Shown: in pieces, positions 1 through 6,897 of the stretch
Layout of the letters: every line of letters begins with the position of its first letter
Position numbering within the stretch: the stretch's first letter is position 1
Notes under the pieces: model-generated
The model's database searches: none
What the model saw: only the letters and a program-made list of their open reading frames with translations
What the model was told of the DNA's origin: nothing
Origin: Actinobacteria bacterium 13_1_20CM_4_69_9
GTDB lineage: Bacteria; Actinomycetota; Thermoleophilia; Gaiellales; Gaiellaceae
Direction of reading: 5' to 3'
Length of the DNA: 11,648 bases
Assembly: GCA_001920085.1 (NCBI GenBank)
Contig: MNJC01000008.1
Span: forward strand, 1-11,648
Made by a program: the position numbers and the translations under genes

Positions 1-709
1 GGGCGCCGCCTCGGCGCCCCCGGCTACGGTTGCGGCCCAGCCCGCCGCCGCGGCGCTGCCGGATTACTTCGCATTCGAGAGCCGCATGCGCGGGAGCGTC
101 GACGCGATCCGAGAGCGTCAGCGGCGTTACGTCGAGGACTTCCGCGAGGCTGCCCCGGTGCTCGACATCGGCTGCGGCCGCGGCGAGCTCCTGCAGCTCC
201 TGCGCGAGGCGGGGGTCGAAGCCCGCGGCATCGACGCCGACGCGGACATGGTCGCGTACGCGCGCGGCGATGGGCTCGACGTCGAGCAGGCGGATCTCGT
301 CGAGTGCCTCCAGCGCCTGGACGACGGGTCACTCGGCGGGATCTTCATGGGCCAGGTCGTCGAGCATCTGCCGCCCGGCGTGCTGGTTCGCTCGCTCGAG
401 CTGGCGGCGCGGAAGCTCCGCCCGGCCGGCGTGCTCGTCGCGGAGACGATCAATCCGCTCTCGCCGCTCGCGCTGCGCCACTACTTCGCCGACCTGACGC
501 ACGCTCAGCCGCTCGTCCCCGAGACGCTGCAGCTGCTCGCGCGGCAGTCCGGCTTCGCCGACACCGAGGTGCGCTTCTTGAACGAACCGGCGGAACGCCT
601 GACCGAGCCCGACGATCCGGTCATCGCCGCGAACGTCCGCCGGCTCAACGAGCTGCTCTTCGCGCCGCTCGACTATGCCCTCGTGGCGCGCACCGCCGCC
701 GATGCGTAA
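1..709 (+). CDS. SAM-dependent methyltransferase, WbdD-like (5' partial)
   Basis: The reading frame is open from base 2, so the gene starts left of the window; the ATG at base 86 lies inside the conserved domain and is not the likely start. The first visible residues are an Ala/Pro-rich linker, then a YFAFESRMRGS segment that in this family directly precedes a class I methyltransferase fold. SAM motif I (VLDIGCGRGEL) begins near base 158, an acidic GIDAD motif II follows, and a GQVVEHLPP motif lies near 350-376. ETINPLSPLALRHYFADLTH and the HAQPLVPETL stretch are typical of methyltransferases attached to O-antigen or capsule loci, some of which (WbdD) cap polysaccharide chains. The exact acceptor cannot be read. 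The gene ends in TAA at 707-709, 114 bases before the GT operon on the same strand. The linker suggests that more domains, possibly coiled coil, lie upstream. Confidence 0.88.
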   Translation, partial: GAASAPPATVAAQPAAAALPDYFAFESRMRGSVDAIRERQRRYVEDFREAAPVLDIGCGRGELLQLLREAGVEARGIDADADMVAYARGDGLDVEQADLVECLQRLDDGSLGGIFMGQVVEHLPPGVLVRSLELAARKLRPAGVLVAETINPLSPLALRHYFADLTHAQPLVPETLQLLARQSGFADTEVRFLNEPAERLTEPDDPVIAANVRRLNELLFAPLDYALVARTAADA

Positions 710-743
710 TCACAGAACGTTTTCATTCGCGTCACAGACACGT
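710..743 (+). repeat. Imperfect direct repeat, TCACAGA-(C)ACGT
   Basis: TCACAGAACGT at 710-720 is repeated as TCACAGACACGT at 732-743. The two copies differ by one inserted base and are offset by 22 bases, about two helical turns. Such phasing is common for paired protein-binding sites, but the short length means chance is possible. Confidence 0.35.
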
Positions 744-766
744 CACGGTCTGCGTCATAACGTGTC
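737..766. repeat. 7-bp inverted repeat GACACGT / ACGTGTC
   Basis: GACACGT at 737-743 is perfectly mirrored by ACGTGTC at 760-766, with a 16-base interval and half-site starts 23 bases apart. It covers the candidate -10 region, so it would suit an operator. It could also fold as a weak hairpin in the transcript. No regulator gene is present in the window. Confidence 0.4.
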
Positions 767-793
767 GGTGGGCGGGCGCGGTGGGCCCCGGGA

Positions 794-805
794 ACACGCA
801 CGTGT
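794..805. repeat. Short inverted repeat ACACG-CA-CGTGT upstream of the first GT start
   Basis: ACACG at 794-798 and CGTGT at 801-805 form a compact palindrome with a 2-base centre. Its arms match the core of the larger inverted repeat at 737-766, so the same 5-base half-site occurs four times in this spacer. It ends just before the Shine-Dalgarno sequence. A regulator site is an inference. Confidence 0.35.
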
Positions 806-811
806 ACATCT

Positions 812-817
812 AGAGGA
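812..817 (+). promoter_or_regulatory. Ribosome binding site for the operon's first gene
   Basis: AGAGGA lies six bases upstream of the GTG at 824. It supports that start and fits this being the operon's first gene, since most downstream genes start inside 4-base overlaps without a clear Shine-Dalgarno. Confidence 0.6.
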
Positions 818-823
818 CAATCG

Positions 824-1849
824 GTGAGGATCGCCGTCTGCGCTCCGCAGGTGCCGTTCACACGCGGCGGCGCGGAGATCTTCGCCGATGACCTCGTCGC
901 GGAGTTGCGGGGGCGCGGACACGAGACGGATCTCGTGACCGTGCCGTACAAGTGGTATCCGGGCGAACGAGTGCTCTCGCAGGCTTTCCTCTGGCGTCTG
1001 CTCGACCTGGGCGAGTCGGACGGGCGCTCGATCGATCTGGTGATCGCGACGAAGTTCCCGTCGTACGCCGTCCGCCACCCGCGCAAGGTGGTCTGGCTGC
1101 TGCACCAGTTCCGCCAGGCCTACGAGCTCGACCGAACCGAGCTCGGCCAGTTCGGGGAGAGCGCGGAGGATCGCGCGACGCGGCGCGCGGTGCAGCGGCT
1201 CGACAAGGTCGCGCTCGGCGAGGCGCGCAAGCTCTTCGCGACGTCCCGCAACGTCGCCGAGCGGATCAAGCGATCGACGGGCCTCGACGCAGAGGTGATG
1301 CCGCATCCCCCGCAGGAGCTGCCCTACCGCACGGACAGCTACGACGACTTCGTCCTCTCCGTCGGACGGCTCGACCGCGCCAAGCGGCATGACCTCCTGC
1401 TCGACGCGCTCGCGGCAGACGCATCGCTCCATTGCGTGATCGTCGGCGACGGCCCCGACCGCGAACGGCTCGAGTCGGTCGCCGACCGGCACGGCCTCGA
1501 CGGCCGCGCGCGCTTCGCCGGGCGTGTCGACGAGGATGAGCTCGCCGGCCTCTACGCGAGCTGTCTCGCCGTCTACTACGCGCCCGTGGACGAGGACTTC
1601 GGGATGGTCCCGTACGAGGCGTTCCTCTCGGAGAAGCCCGTCGTCACGACGACCGACTCCGGCGGGCCGCTCGAGGTGGTCGCCGACCGGCGCACCGGGC
1701 TCGTCTGCGAGCCGCGCGCCGCGGCGCTCGCCGAGGCCTGCTCCTGGCTCCGCGCGCACGTCGACGACGCCAAGGCGTGGGGCCGCGCGGGCAAGGAGAT
1801 CGCGCGTCGCGTGTCGTGGGACGAGACGATCGCCCGCCTGTTGTCGTGA
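824..1849 (+). CDS. GT4-family glycosyltransferase
   Basis: A complete GT-B-fold retaining glycosyltransferase of 341 residues, presumably transferring a sugar from a nucleotide donor at the cytoplasmic membrane face. It opens with MRIAVCAPQVPF and a GGAE loop at residues 15-18, typical of the acceptor-domain glycine-rich turn. The donor domain carries SVGRLDRAKRHD (residues 179-190, with the R/K pair expected to contact the donor diphosphate), VIVGDGPD (205-212) and a clear EX7E element (E257 and E265, in EDFGMVPYEA). Length and motif order are normal, so it should be active; donor and acceptor cannot be told. The GTG start is fixed by the AGAGGA site and the family-typical N-terminus. It is the first gene of the plus-strand operon; only 19 bases separate it from the fusion gene. 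A long minus-strand frame over this gene is a high-GC shadow. Confidence 0.93.
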   Translation: MRIAVCAPQVPFTRGGAEIFADDLVAELRGRGHETDLVTVPYKWYPGERVLSQAFLWRLLDLGESDGRSIDLVIATKFPSYAVRHPRKVVWLLHQFRQAYELDRTELGQFGESAEDRATRRAVQRLDKVALGEARKLFATSRNVAERIKRSTGLDAEVMPHPPQELPYRTDSYDDFVLSVGRLDRAKRHDLLLDALAADASLHCVIVGDGPDRERLESVADRHGLDGRARFAGRVDEDELAGLYASCLAVYYAPVDEDFGMVPYEAFLSEKPVVTTTDSGGPLEVVADRRTGLVCEPRAAALAEACSWLRAHVDDAKAWGRAGKEIARRVSWDETIARLLS

Positions 1850-1868
1850 CCCGCCCGGATCACGTGTC

Positions 1869-4800
1869 GTGAGGGTCGCCTACTACTCGCCGCTCCCGCC
1901 CGAGCGATCAGGCATCGCCGATTACTCGGCGCTGCTGCTACCGGCACTCGAGCGCGTGCTCGACGTCGACGTCGTGCGTCGTGGGCGCACCAGGCCGGTC
2001 GCCGCCGACGTTGCCCTCTACCACGTCGGCAACGACCCCGAGTCGCACGGCTGGATCGTCGACGCGCTACGGCGTCGTCCGGGCGTCGTCGTCCTGCACG
2101 ACTTCGTGCTGCACCATCTGGTCGCCGGTCTGACGATCGGTCGCAAGGACGGCCCCGGATACCTCGCCGCGATGGAACGCGACGCCGGCGTCCCGGGCCG
2201 GTTGCTGGCGCACGGCGTGCTCGACGGGCGCGTGCCTCCGCCGTGGGAGACCCGGCCCGAGGAGTTCCCTCTAGCCGGCGAGGTGCTCGGGCCCGCGACG
2301 GGACTCATCGTCCACTCGAACTACGTCGAGGAGCAAGCGCGCGACGCCGCGTACGGCGGGCCGGCCGTGCGCCGCCGCCACCCGCAGGCGAAGCTGCTGC
2401 TCGTCGGGACGGCCTCGGCGCGATTCGACACGAAGCGCCTCGTCGGTGACGGCGTCGAGCGCATCGACTACGTCGACGAGCAGCGTTTGTGGTCGCTGAT
2501 GGCGGCCTGCGACGCATGCGTCTCGCTTCGCGCGCCGACGATGGGCGAGACGTCCGGCAGCGCCATTCGGGCTCTGTCCCTCGGCCGGCCGCTCGTCGTC
2601 AGCGAGCTCGGCTGGTTCGCGGAGTTGCCCGACTCCGTCGCTCTCAAGGTCCCGGTCGACGAGGACGAGGTGCCGGCCCTCGCAGCGGCGCTGGAGCTGC
2701 TCGCGTCCAGCGAGCCGACTCAGCTCGCCATGAGCGAGGCCGCGCTCGAGTACGTCCGGCGCGAGCACGACCTCGGACGGGTGGCCGAGCAATACGTCGC
2801 CGCGCTCGAGGAGGCGGCCGGCGGGACGCTCGTCGCGGATGCCGTCGTCCGCGACGTCGCCCGTGCGGCGGCGGAGATCGGCATCGAGCCCGGCACGTCC
2901 TTCAGCGCCGAGCTCGCCGAGCGCCTGGACGAGGTCGGGCTCGCGCGCAACGGCCGCCCAGAGCCGGCGCCGCCGATCCCACGGAGCCGCGTCGCACGCG
3001 TCCCACCCTGGGCGTGGCTCGCGGCGGTCGTCGTGTTCTCCGCCGTCTTCCGCTACGGGCTCTCACGCCGCGTCGTCGCGCCGTGGATCATGGTCGACGA
3101 GCTCATCTACTCCGAGCTCGCGAAGAGCTTCGCCGCGACCGGCCACTTCCTCGTTCGCGACGTGCACCACGGTGCCTACGGCGCTGTCTACCCGCTCCTG
3201 ATCGCGCCCGCGTGGCGTGTGTTCTCGTCGGTGCCCGACGCCTACGCAGCGGCGAAGACGATCGGCTCCGTGCTGATGTCGCTCACCGCGATCCCCGTCT
3301 ATTTCCTCGCGCGCCGGCTGCTCTCGCCGGCCTGGTCATTGCTCGCGGCTGCGCTTGCGGTCGCCGTGCCGTCGATGATGTACACGGGCACGCTGATGAC
3401 GGAGACGGTCTTCTACCCGATCTTCGTGTCCGCGGCGCTTGCACTCGTGCTCACGCTGGAGCGCCCGACTCTGACGCGGCAGCTCGTCCTGCTCGGCGTC
3501 TGCCTGCTGGCGTTCCTGGCACGCTCGCAAGCGGTCGTCCTGATCCCCGCCGTCGCAACGGCGCCGCTGCTGCTCGCGTGGCTCGACCGCCGTCGACTCG
3601 TGCGCGTGGTGAAGGAGTTTCGGGCGCTCTATGCCGTGCTGGCCGTCGCCGTGGTCGGCGCGCTCGCCGTCCAGCTCGCGCGCGGAAAGTCGCCGCTCGA
3701 CGTGCTCGGGAGCTACAGCGTCACGGGCCACGCGGACTACCACCCCGGGCAGGTGCTCAAGTGGCTCCTGTACCACGTCTCCGAGCTCGACCTGTATCTC
3801 GGGATCGTCCCGTTGAACATGTTCTACGTCGCGCCGCTCTTCCTCATCGCGCTGCTCGCATGGATCGAGCGCGGGATGCCGCGGCCGGCACCAGTCGCGG
3901 CTACTGCAGCCGTGCTCGCGGCTGCGCTGCCCGGCGCACTGCCCTACCACCAGCTGATCGGAACGTCGGCCGAGGCCGACACGCTGGCCCTGCTGCCGCT
4001 TTGGTGGGTGCAGGAGGCGCTCGTCAGCCCGAGCACGATCGGGGTCGTCGTCGTCGTCGCGGCCGTCGCGCTCGCCCTCGTCTTCCTCACGATCTCGCCG
4101 CGCTATGCGCTCGTCCTCCCGGCGCTCGTCTTCGCGTGGTTCGCGTTTGCGACCGAGCGGATCGAGCGCTTCGACCACGGTTTCCCGAAGGCATCTGTCG
4201 GCGCCCTCTTCCAGGGAATGACGACTTCGCGGCGCGACTGGATCGACGCGGCTGTCGGCCGCGACGCGAGCGTTGCGTTCGTCTACTCGGGCAGAGACCC
4301 GACGCTGCAGCCGCTGCCTTTGTGGGAGAACGAGTTCTTCAACCGGAGTGTCGGGCCCGTGTACGACCTCGCGCAGCCGTCGATGGGCGGACTGCCCGAG
4401 ACGCACGTCTCGCGTCGCGCCGACGGCGCGCTCGTCCTGCCGAACGACGCGCCGGTACGCAGCCGATACGTCCTCACCGACACGACCGTTCCGCTCGCCG
4501 GCAGGGTGATCGGGATCGACGAGGTGCGCGGGATCGTGCTGCGGCGTACGCCGGACGGGCTGGTGGCGATCGCCTCTCGCGTCAACGGTGCGTACCCGGA
4601 CGGCTGGTCGGGACGGCATCTCACCTACACGCGGCTCCGCTGCCGCGGCGGCAGTGTGACCGTCACGGTTGCGAGCGACGACAAGCTGTTCTCGCGGCCG
4701 CAGACGGTGACGGCCGCAGGCCGAAGCGTGACGTTCGAGCCGGGAGACGTCGGCCACCTGACCGTGCCGCTGAAGCCGAAGGACGGCGTCTGCCGCGCCA

Positions 4801-4907
4801 CGTTCACGGTCGCTCCGACCGCGGTGCCGGCTCTCGTCCAGCCCGGAAGCACAGACGCCCGCCGGCTCGGCGCCCGCTTCGTGCAGTTCTCCTACCGCGC
4901 TCCGTGA
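1869..4907 (+). CDS. Fusion of a GT4-like domain to a GT-C-like multi-pass membrane domain
   Basis: This 1012-residue protein joins two usually separate units. Residues 1 to about 320 resemble a GT4 enzyme: VRVAYYSPLPPERSGIADYS start, HDFVLHH at 77-83, LLLVG strand near 175, MGETSG at 225-230. A linker of about 50 residues follows. From about 378 a hydrophobic multi-pass domain begins, with an acidic DE pair (D410, E411) in the first loop, the position used by GT-C enzymes of the PMT/ArnT type. A soluble C-terminal part holds Y909-P-D911-GWSG. The GT4 part appears to lack the VGxxxxRK block of the donor domain (junction near residue 165), and the membrane part lacks about 55 residues relative to the paralogue at 9197-11350 (junction near 649). 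The GTG start has no good Shine-Dalgarno but matches the family N-terminus; upstream in-frame codons overlap the preceding gene. Catalytic activity of the GT4 part is doubtful. Confidence 0.85.
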   Translation: MRVAYYSPLPPERSGIADYSALLLPALERVLDVDVVRRGRTRPVAADVALYHVGNDPESHGWIVDALRRRPGVVVLHDFVLHHLVAGLTIGRKDGPGYLAAMERDAGVPGRLLAHGVLDGRVPPPWETRPEEFPLAGEVLGPATGLIVHSNYVEEQARDAAYGGPAVRRRHPQAKLLLVGTASARFDTKRLVGDGVERIDYVDEQRLWSLMAACDACVSLRAPTMGETSGSAIRALSLGRPLVVSELGWFAELPDSVALKVPVDEDEVPALAAALELLASSEPTQLAMSEAALEYVRREHDLGRVAEQYVAALEEAAGGTLVADAVVRDVARAAAEIGIEPGTSFSAELAERLDEVGLARNGRPEPAPPIPRSRVARVPPWAWLAAVVVFSAVFRYGLSRRVVAPWIMVDELIYSELAKSFAATGHFLVRDVHHGAYGAVYPLLIAPAWRVFSSVPDAYAAAKTIGSVLMSLTAIPVYFLARRLLSPAWSLLAAALAVAVPSMMYTGTLMTETVFYPIFVSAALALVLTLERPTLTRQLVLLGVCLLAFLARSQAVVLIPAVATAPLLLAWLDRRRLVRVVKEFRALYAVLAVAVVGALAVQLARGKSPLDVLGSYSVTGHADYHPGQVLKWLLYHVSELDLYLGIVPLNMFYVAPLFLIALLAWIERGMPRPAPVAATAAVLAAALPGALPYHQLIGTSAEADTLALLPLWWVQEALVSPSTIGVVVVVAAVALALVFLTISPRYALVLPALVFAWFAFATERIERFDHGFPKASVGALFQGMTTSRRDWIDAAVGRDASVAFVYSGRDPTLQPLPLWENEFFNRSVGPVYDLAQPSMGGLPETHVSRRADGALVLPNDAPVRSRYVLTDTTVPLAGRVIGIDEVRGIVLRRTPDGLVAIASRVNGAYPDGWSGRHLTYTRLRCRGGSVTVTVASDDKLFSRPQTVTAAGRSVTFEPGDVGHLTVPLKPKDGVCRATFTVAPTAVPALVQPGSTDARRLGARFVQFSYRAP

Positions 4908-5917
4908 GGATCGCCTACGACGTCACGCCCCTCTCGCATCCGCGAACGGGCGTCGGGAACTACATCCTCGGCGCCCTTCGAGGCATGCTCGAGAACGGCG
5001 GCGATCACGAGCTCGTGGCGTTCGGTCCGGTCAGCATGCGCGGGCGCAAGCTGCTGAACGACGCGCTCACCGGGCTGGACGTCGAGGGCCGCATCGTCTC
5101 GGTCCCGTTCGCGCACGCCACGCGACGGGTGTGGGGGAGGGTGCAACATCCGGTCGCGGAGCGCTTCGTCGGCGCGTTCGACGTCCTGCACTTCAGCGAT
5201 TGGATGCGGCCGCCACAGCGTGCCGGCATCCGCGCGACGATGATCCATGACCTGGGGCCGCTCCATTTTCCGGAGCGATTGCATCCGCGCACGGTGCGCA
5301 TGCACACGACGAACGCACGCGAGGCACGCAACTGCGACGTCGTCTTCGTCAACTCGCAGTTCACGGCCGCGGACGTCGTCAAGCGGCTGGGGATCGAGCC
5401 GGACCGCGTACACGTCGCCCATCCCGGCGTGGCGCCGGTCTTCACGCCCGACGGGCCCGGCTTCGACGCTCCTTTCATCTTCAGCACGGCGACCGCCGAC
5501 TGGCGCAAGAACCTGCGCAACCTCCAGCTCGCCTACGAGCTCCTGCAGACCGACCTGCCGCTGTTCACGCTCAGCCAGTTTCCCCGCCCCCTGTCCGACG
5601 ACCACCTGGCGCGCTTCTACCGTGGAGCGACCGTGTTCGTGTACCCGTCGTACTTCGAAGGCTTCGGCATCCCCGTGATCGAGGCGATGGCTTCCGGCAC
5701 GGCCTGCGTCGTCTCGAGCCACCCCTCGCTCGACGAAGCCAGCGGCGACGCGGCCGTGCGCGTCGACCCGGGATCCCCGAAGTCGATCGCTGCGGGAATC
5801 CGCGAGGCGCTCGCGCGTCGCGACGAGCTCGTCCCGCTCGGGCTCGCGCACGCGCGCCGCTTCACCTGGCGCGAGACGGGGCGCGTGCACCTGCGCAGCT
5901 ACGGTGACGCGCTGTGA
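4904..5917 (+). CDS. GT4-family glycosyltransferase with a shortened donor-site loop
   Basis: A GT-B glycosyltransferase of 337 residues. It starts at GTG 4904 inside the GTGA overlap with the fusion gene, which implies translational coupling. Visible motifs are R14-T-G-V-G at the N-terminal glycine loop, HD at 115-116, FVNSQFTAADV, HPGVAPVF, WRKNL at 200-204 and EX7E (E252, E260 in EGFGIPVIE). Between RKNL and YRGA it is 12 residues shorter than its neighbour at 5914-6897. The expected VVG-x-GWG strand and loop are replaced by FTLSQFPRPLS near residues 221-231. The R/K pair and EX7E remain, so some activity is possible, but donor binding may be altered. I see no stop or frame change to suggest a sequencing slip. 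It is one of three adjacent GT4 paralogues; donor and acceptor are unknown. Confidence 0.9.
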   Translation: MRIAYDVTPLSHPRTGVGNYILGALRGMLENGGDHELVAFGPVSMRGRKLLNDALTGLDVEGRIVSVPFAHATRRVWGRVQHPVAERFVGAFDVLHFSDWMRPPQRAGIRATMIHDLGPLHFPERLHPRTVRMHTTNAREARNCDVVFVNSQFTAADVVKRLGIEPDRVHVAHPGVAPVFTPDGPGFDAPFIFSTATADWRKNLRNLQLAYELLQTDLPLFTLSQFPRPLSDDHLARFYRGATVFVYPSYFEGFGIPVIEAMASGTACVVSSHPSLDEASGDAAVRVDPGSPKSIAAGIREALARRDELVPLGLAHARRFTWRETGRVHLRSYGDAL

Positions 5918-6897
5918 TCCGCGCCGTCGTCGACGATTCGCCGCTGATCCAGACTCGGGCGGGCACCGCGCGCTACGTGACGTCCCTGTTGCGCGAGTTG
6001 CGCCGCCGTGACGACGTCGAAGTCTCGACCGCGTCGTTCGGCAGATCGGGCAAGCTCTCGACCCTCGCCCGCGACGGGCTCTGGTACCCGTTCGCGCTCG
6101 GCCGTCGGCGCGACGGGGACGTGCTGCACTGCCCGACGTATCGCGGACCGCTGCGCTCGGCGCTCCCGCTCGTCGTGACGGTGCACGACCTCGCTGTCCT
6201 TCGCCACCCGGACGCGTTCAACCGCTGGACGCGCACGTACAGCCCGCGCGTTGTCCCGCGCGTGCTCGCCGCGGCGCGGCGGATCATCGCCGTCTCGGAG
6301 TTCACCCGACGCGAGCTGGTGGAGCTCCTGCGTGTGCCCGACGAGAAGATCCGGGTCGTCCCGAACGGCATCGACGACGAGTTCACGCCTGAGGGGCCCG
6401 CCGCCGACGGCGAGTACGTGCTCGCCGTCGGAACGCTCGAGCCGCGCAAGAACCTGCCGCGCCTCGTCGAAGCCGCGCGGCGCAGCGGCGTCGAGCTGCG
6501 CGTGGTCGGTGCGCGCGGCTGGGGCGGCGTCGAGGTCGGCGGCAACGGCGTCCGCTGGCTCGGGGAGGTCACCGACGCCGACCTTGCCCGGCTTTATCGA
6601 GGCGCGCGTTGCGTCGCGTACCCGTCGGTGTACGAGGGCTTCGGCATTCCGGTGCTCGAGGCGATGGCCTGCGGCGCGCCGGTCGTCACGTCGCGCGGCA
6701 CGGCGATGGAGGAGATCGCCGACGGAGCGGCGGTGCTCGTCGACCCGAGCGATCCGGCGGAGCTCGCCGCGGGCATCGAGCGCGCGGCTGCCGAGCGCGA
6801 GACGCTCGTCCCGCGCGGGCTCGAGCGCGCGCGTGCGTTCCGCTGGGACGCGGTCGCCCGCGCGACCGTCGGCGTCTACCGGGAGGCGCTCGCGTGA
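5914..6897 (+). CDS. GT4-family glycosyltransferase
   Basis: A complete GT-B enzyme of 327 residues with every expected element: VVDDSPLIQTRAGTARYV at the N-terminus, TVHDLAVLRHP (intact HD), IIAVSEFTRREL, VVPNGIDDEF, AVGTLEPRKNL at 171-181, VVG at 197-199 with GWGG following, and EX7E (E241, E249 in EGFGIPVLE). It is the best-preserved of the three tandem GT4 genes and the useful in-window reference for the others. The family includes mannosyl- and related transferases of polysaccharide loci; the sugar cannot be assigned from sequence alone. GTG 5914 lies in a 4-base GTGA overlap with the preceding stop, and the gene ends in an identical overlap with the next. Confidence 0.94.
   Translation: MIRAVVDDSPLIQTRAGTARYVTSLLRELRRRDDVEVSTASFGRSGKLSTLARDGLWYPFALGRRRDGDVLHCPTYRGPLRSALPLVVTVHDLAVLRHPDAFNRWTRTYSPRVVPRVLAAARRIIAVSEFTRRELVELLRVPDEKIRVVPNGIDDEFTPEGPAADGEYVLAVGTLEPRKNLPRLVEAARRSGVELRVVGARGWGGVEVGGNGVRWLGEVTDADLARLYRGARCVAYPSVYEGFGIPVLEAMACGAPVVTSRGTAMEEIADGAAVLVDPSDPAELAAGIERAAAERETLVPRGLERARAFRWDAVARATVGVYREALA
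6881..6886 (+). promoter_or_regulatory. Internal ribosome binding site for the third tandem GT4
   Basis: GGGAGG lies seven bases before the GTG at 6894, inside the 3' end of the preceding gene. It is the clearest Shine-Dalgarno among the overlapping junctions, suggesting this gene can start independently as well as by coupling. Confidence 0.5.

Larger units (their letters stand above)
710..823 (+). promoter_or_regulatory. Probable promoter/operator region of the glycosyltransferase operon
   Basis: This is the only sizeable non-coding spacer in the window. Bases 707-763 are roughly half G+C, clearly below the surrounding coding DNA. A CATAAC hexamer at 756-761 resembles a -10 box, with GTCACA at 731-736 as a weak -35 candidate about 19 bases upstream; both matches are poor, so the promoter is inferred mainly from position and composition. 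CGTCA recurs at 730, 741 and 753, about one helical turn apart. ACACG half-sites occur in both orientations (see the repeat entries). No run of Ts follows the inverted repeat, so a rho-independent terminator for the upstream methyltransferase is not supported. Confidence 0.45.

Noticed and set aside
737..766. The inverted repeat as a rho-independent terminator of the left-edge methyltransferase
   Set aside because: The stem is only 7 bp with a 16-base loop and no T-run follows; an operator is a better, though still tentative, reading.
755..1759. Minus-strand open frame opposite the first GT4 gene
   Set aside because: It has no motif, no sensible start context, and covers a plus-strand gene with full GT4 motifs; it is a composition shadow.
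1524..1868. Upstream in-frame extension of the fusion gene to 1524
   Set aside because: The extra residues are Ser/Arg/Pro-rich and overlap the real GT4 gene in another frame. The family-like N-terminus starts at GTG 1869.
3336..4757. Long minus-strand open frame (473 codons) opposite the membrane domain of the fusion gene
   Set aside because: Its translation is rich in Arg, Asp, Glu and His with no recognisable domain, as expected for the complement of high-GC coding DNA. The plus-strand frame has clear membrane segments and a paralogue.
2489..4903. Upstream in-frame extension of the GT4 at 4904
   Set aside because: It lies entirely over the fusion gene, gives an Arg-rich low-complexity translation, and the GT4 fold begins exactly at GTG 4904.
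824..4915. Recurrent GTGAGGATCGCC-like sequence at 824, 1869 and 4904
   Set aside because: It simply encodes the common GT4 N-terminus (M/V-R-I/V-A) at gene starts and is not a separate DNA element.
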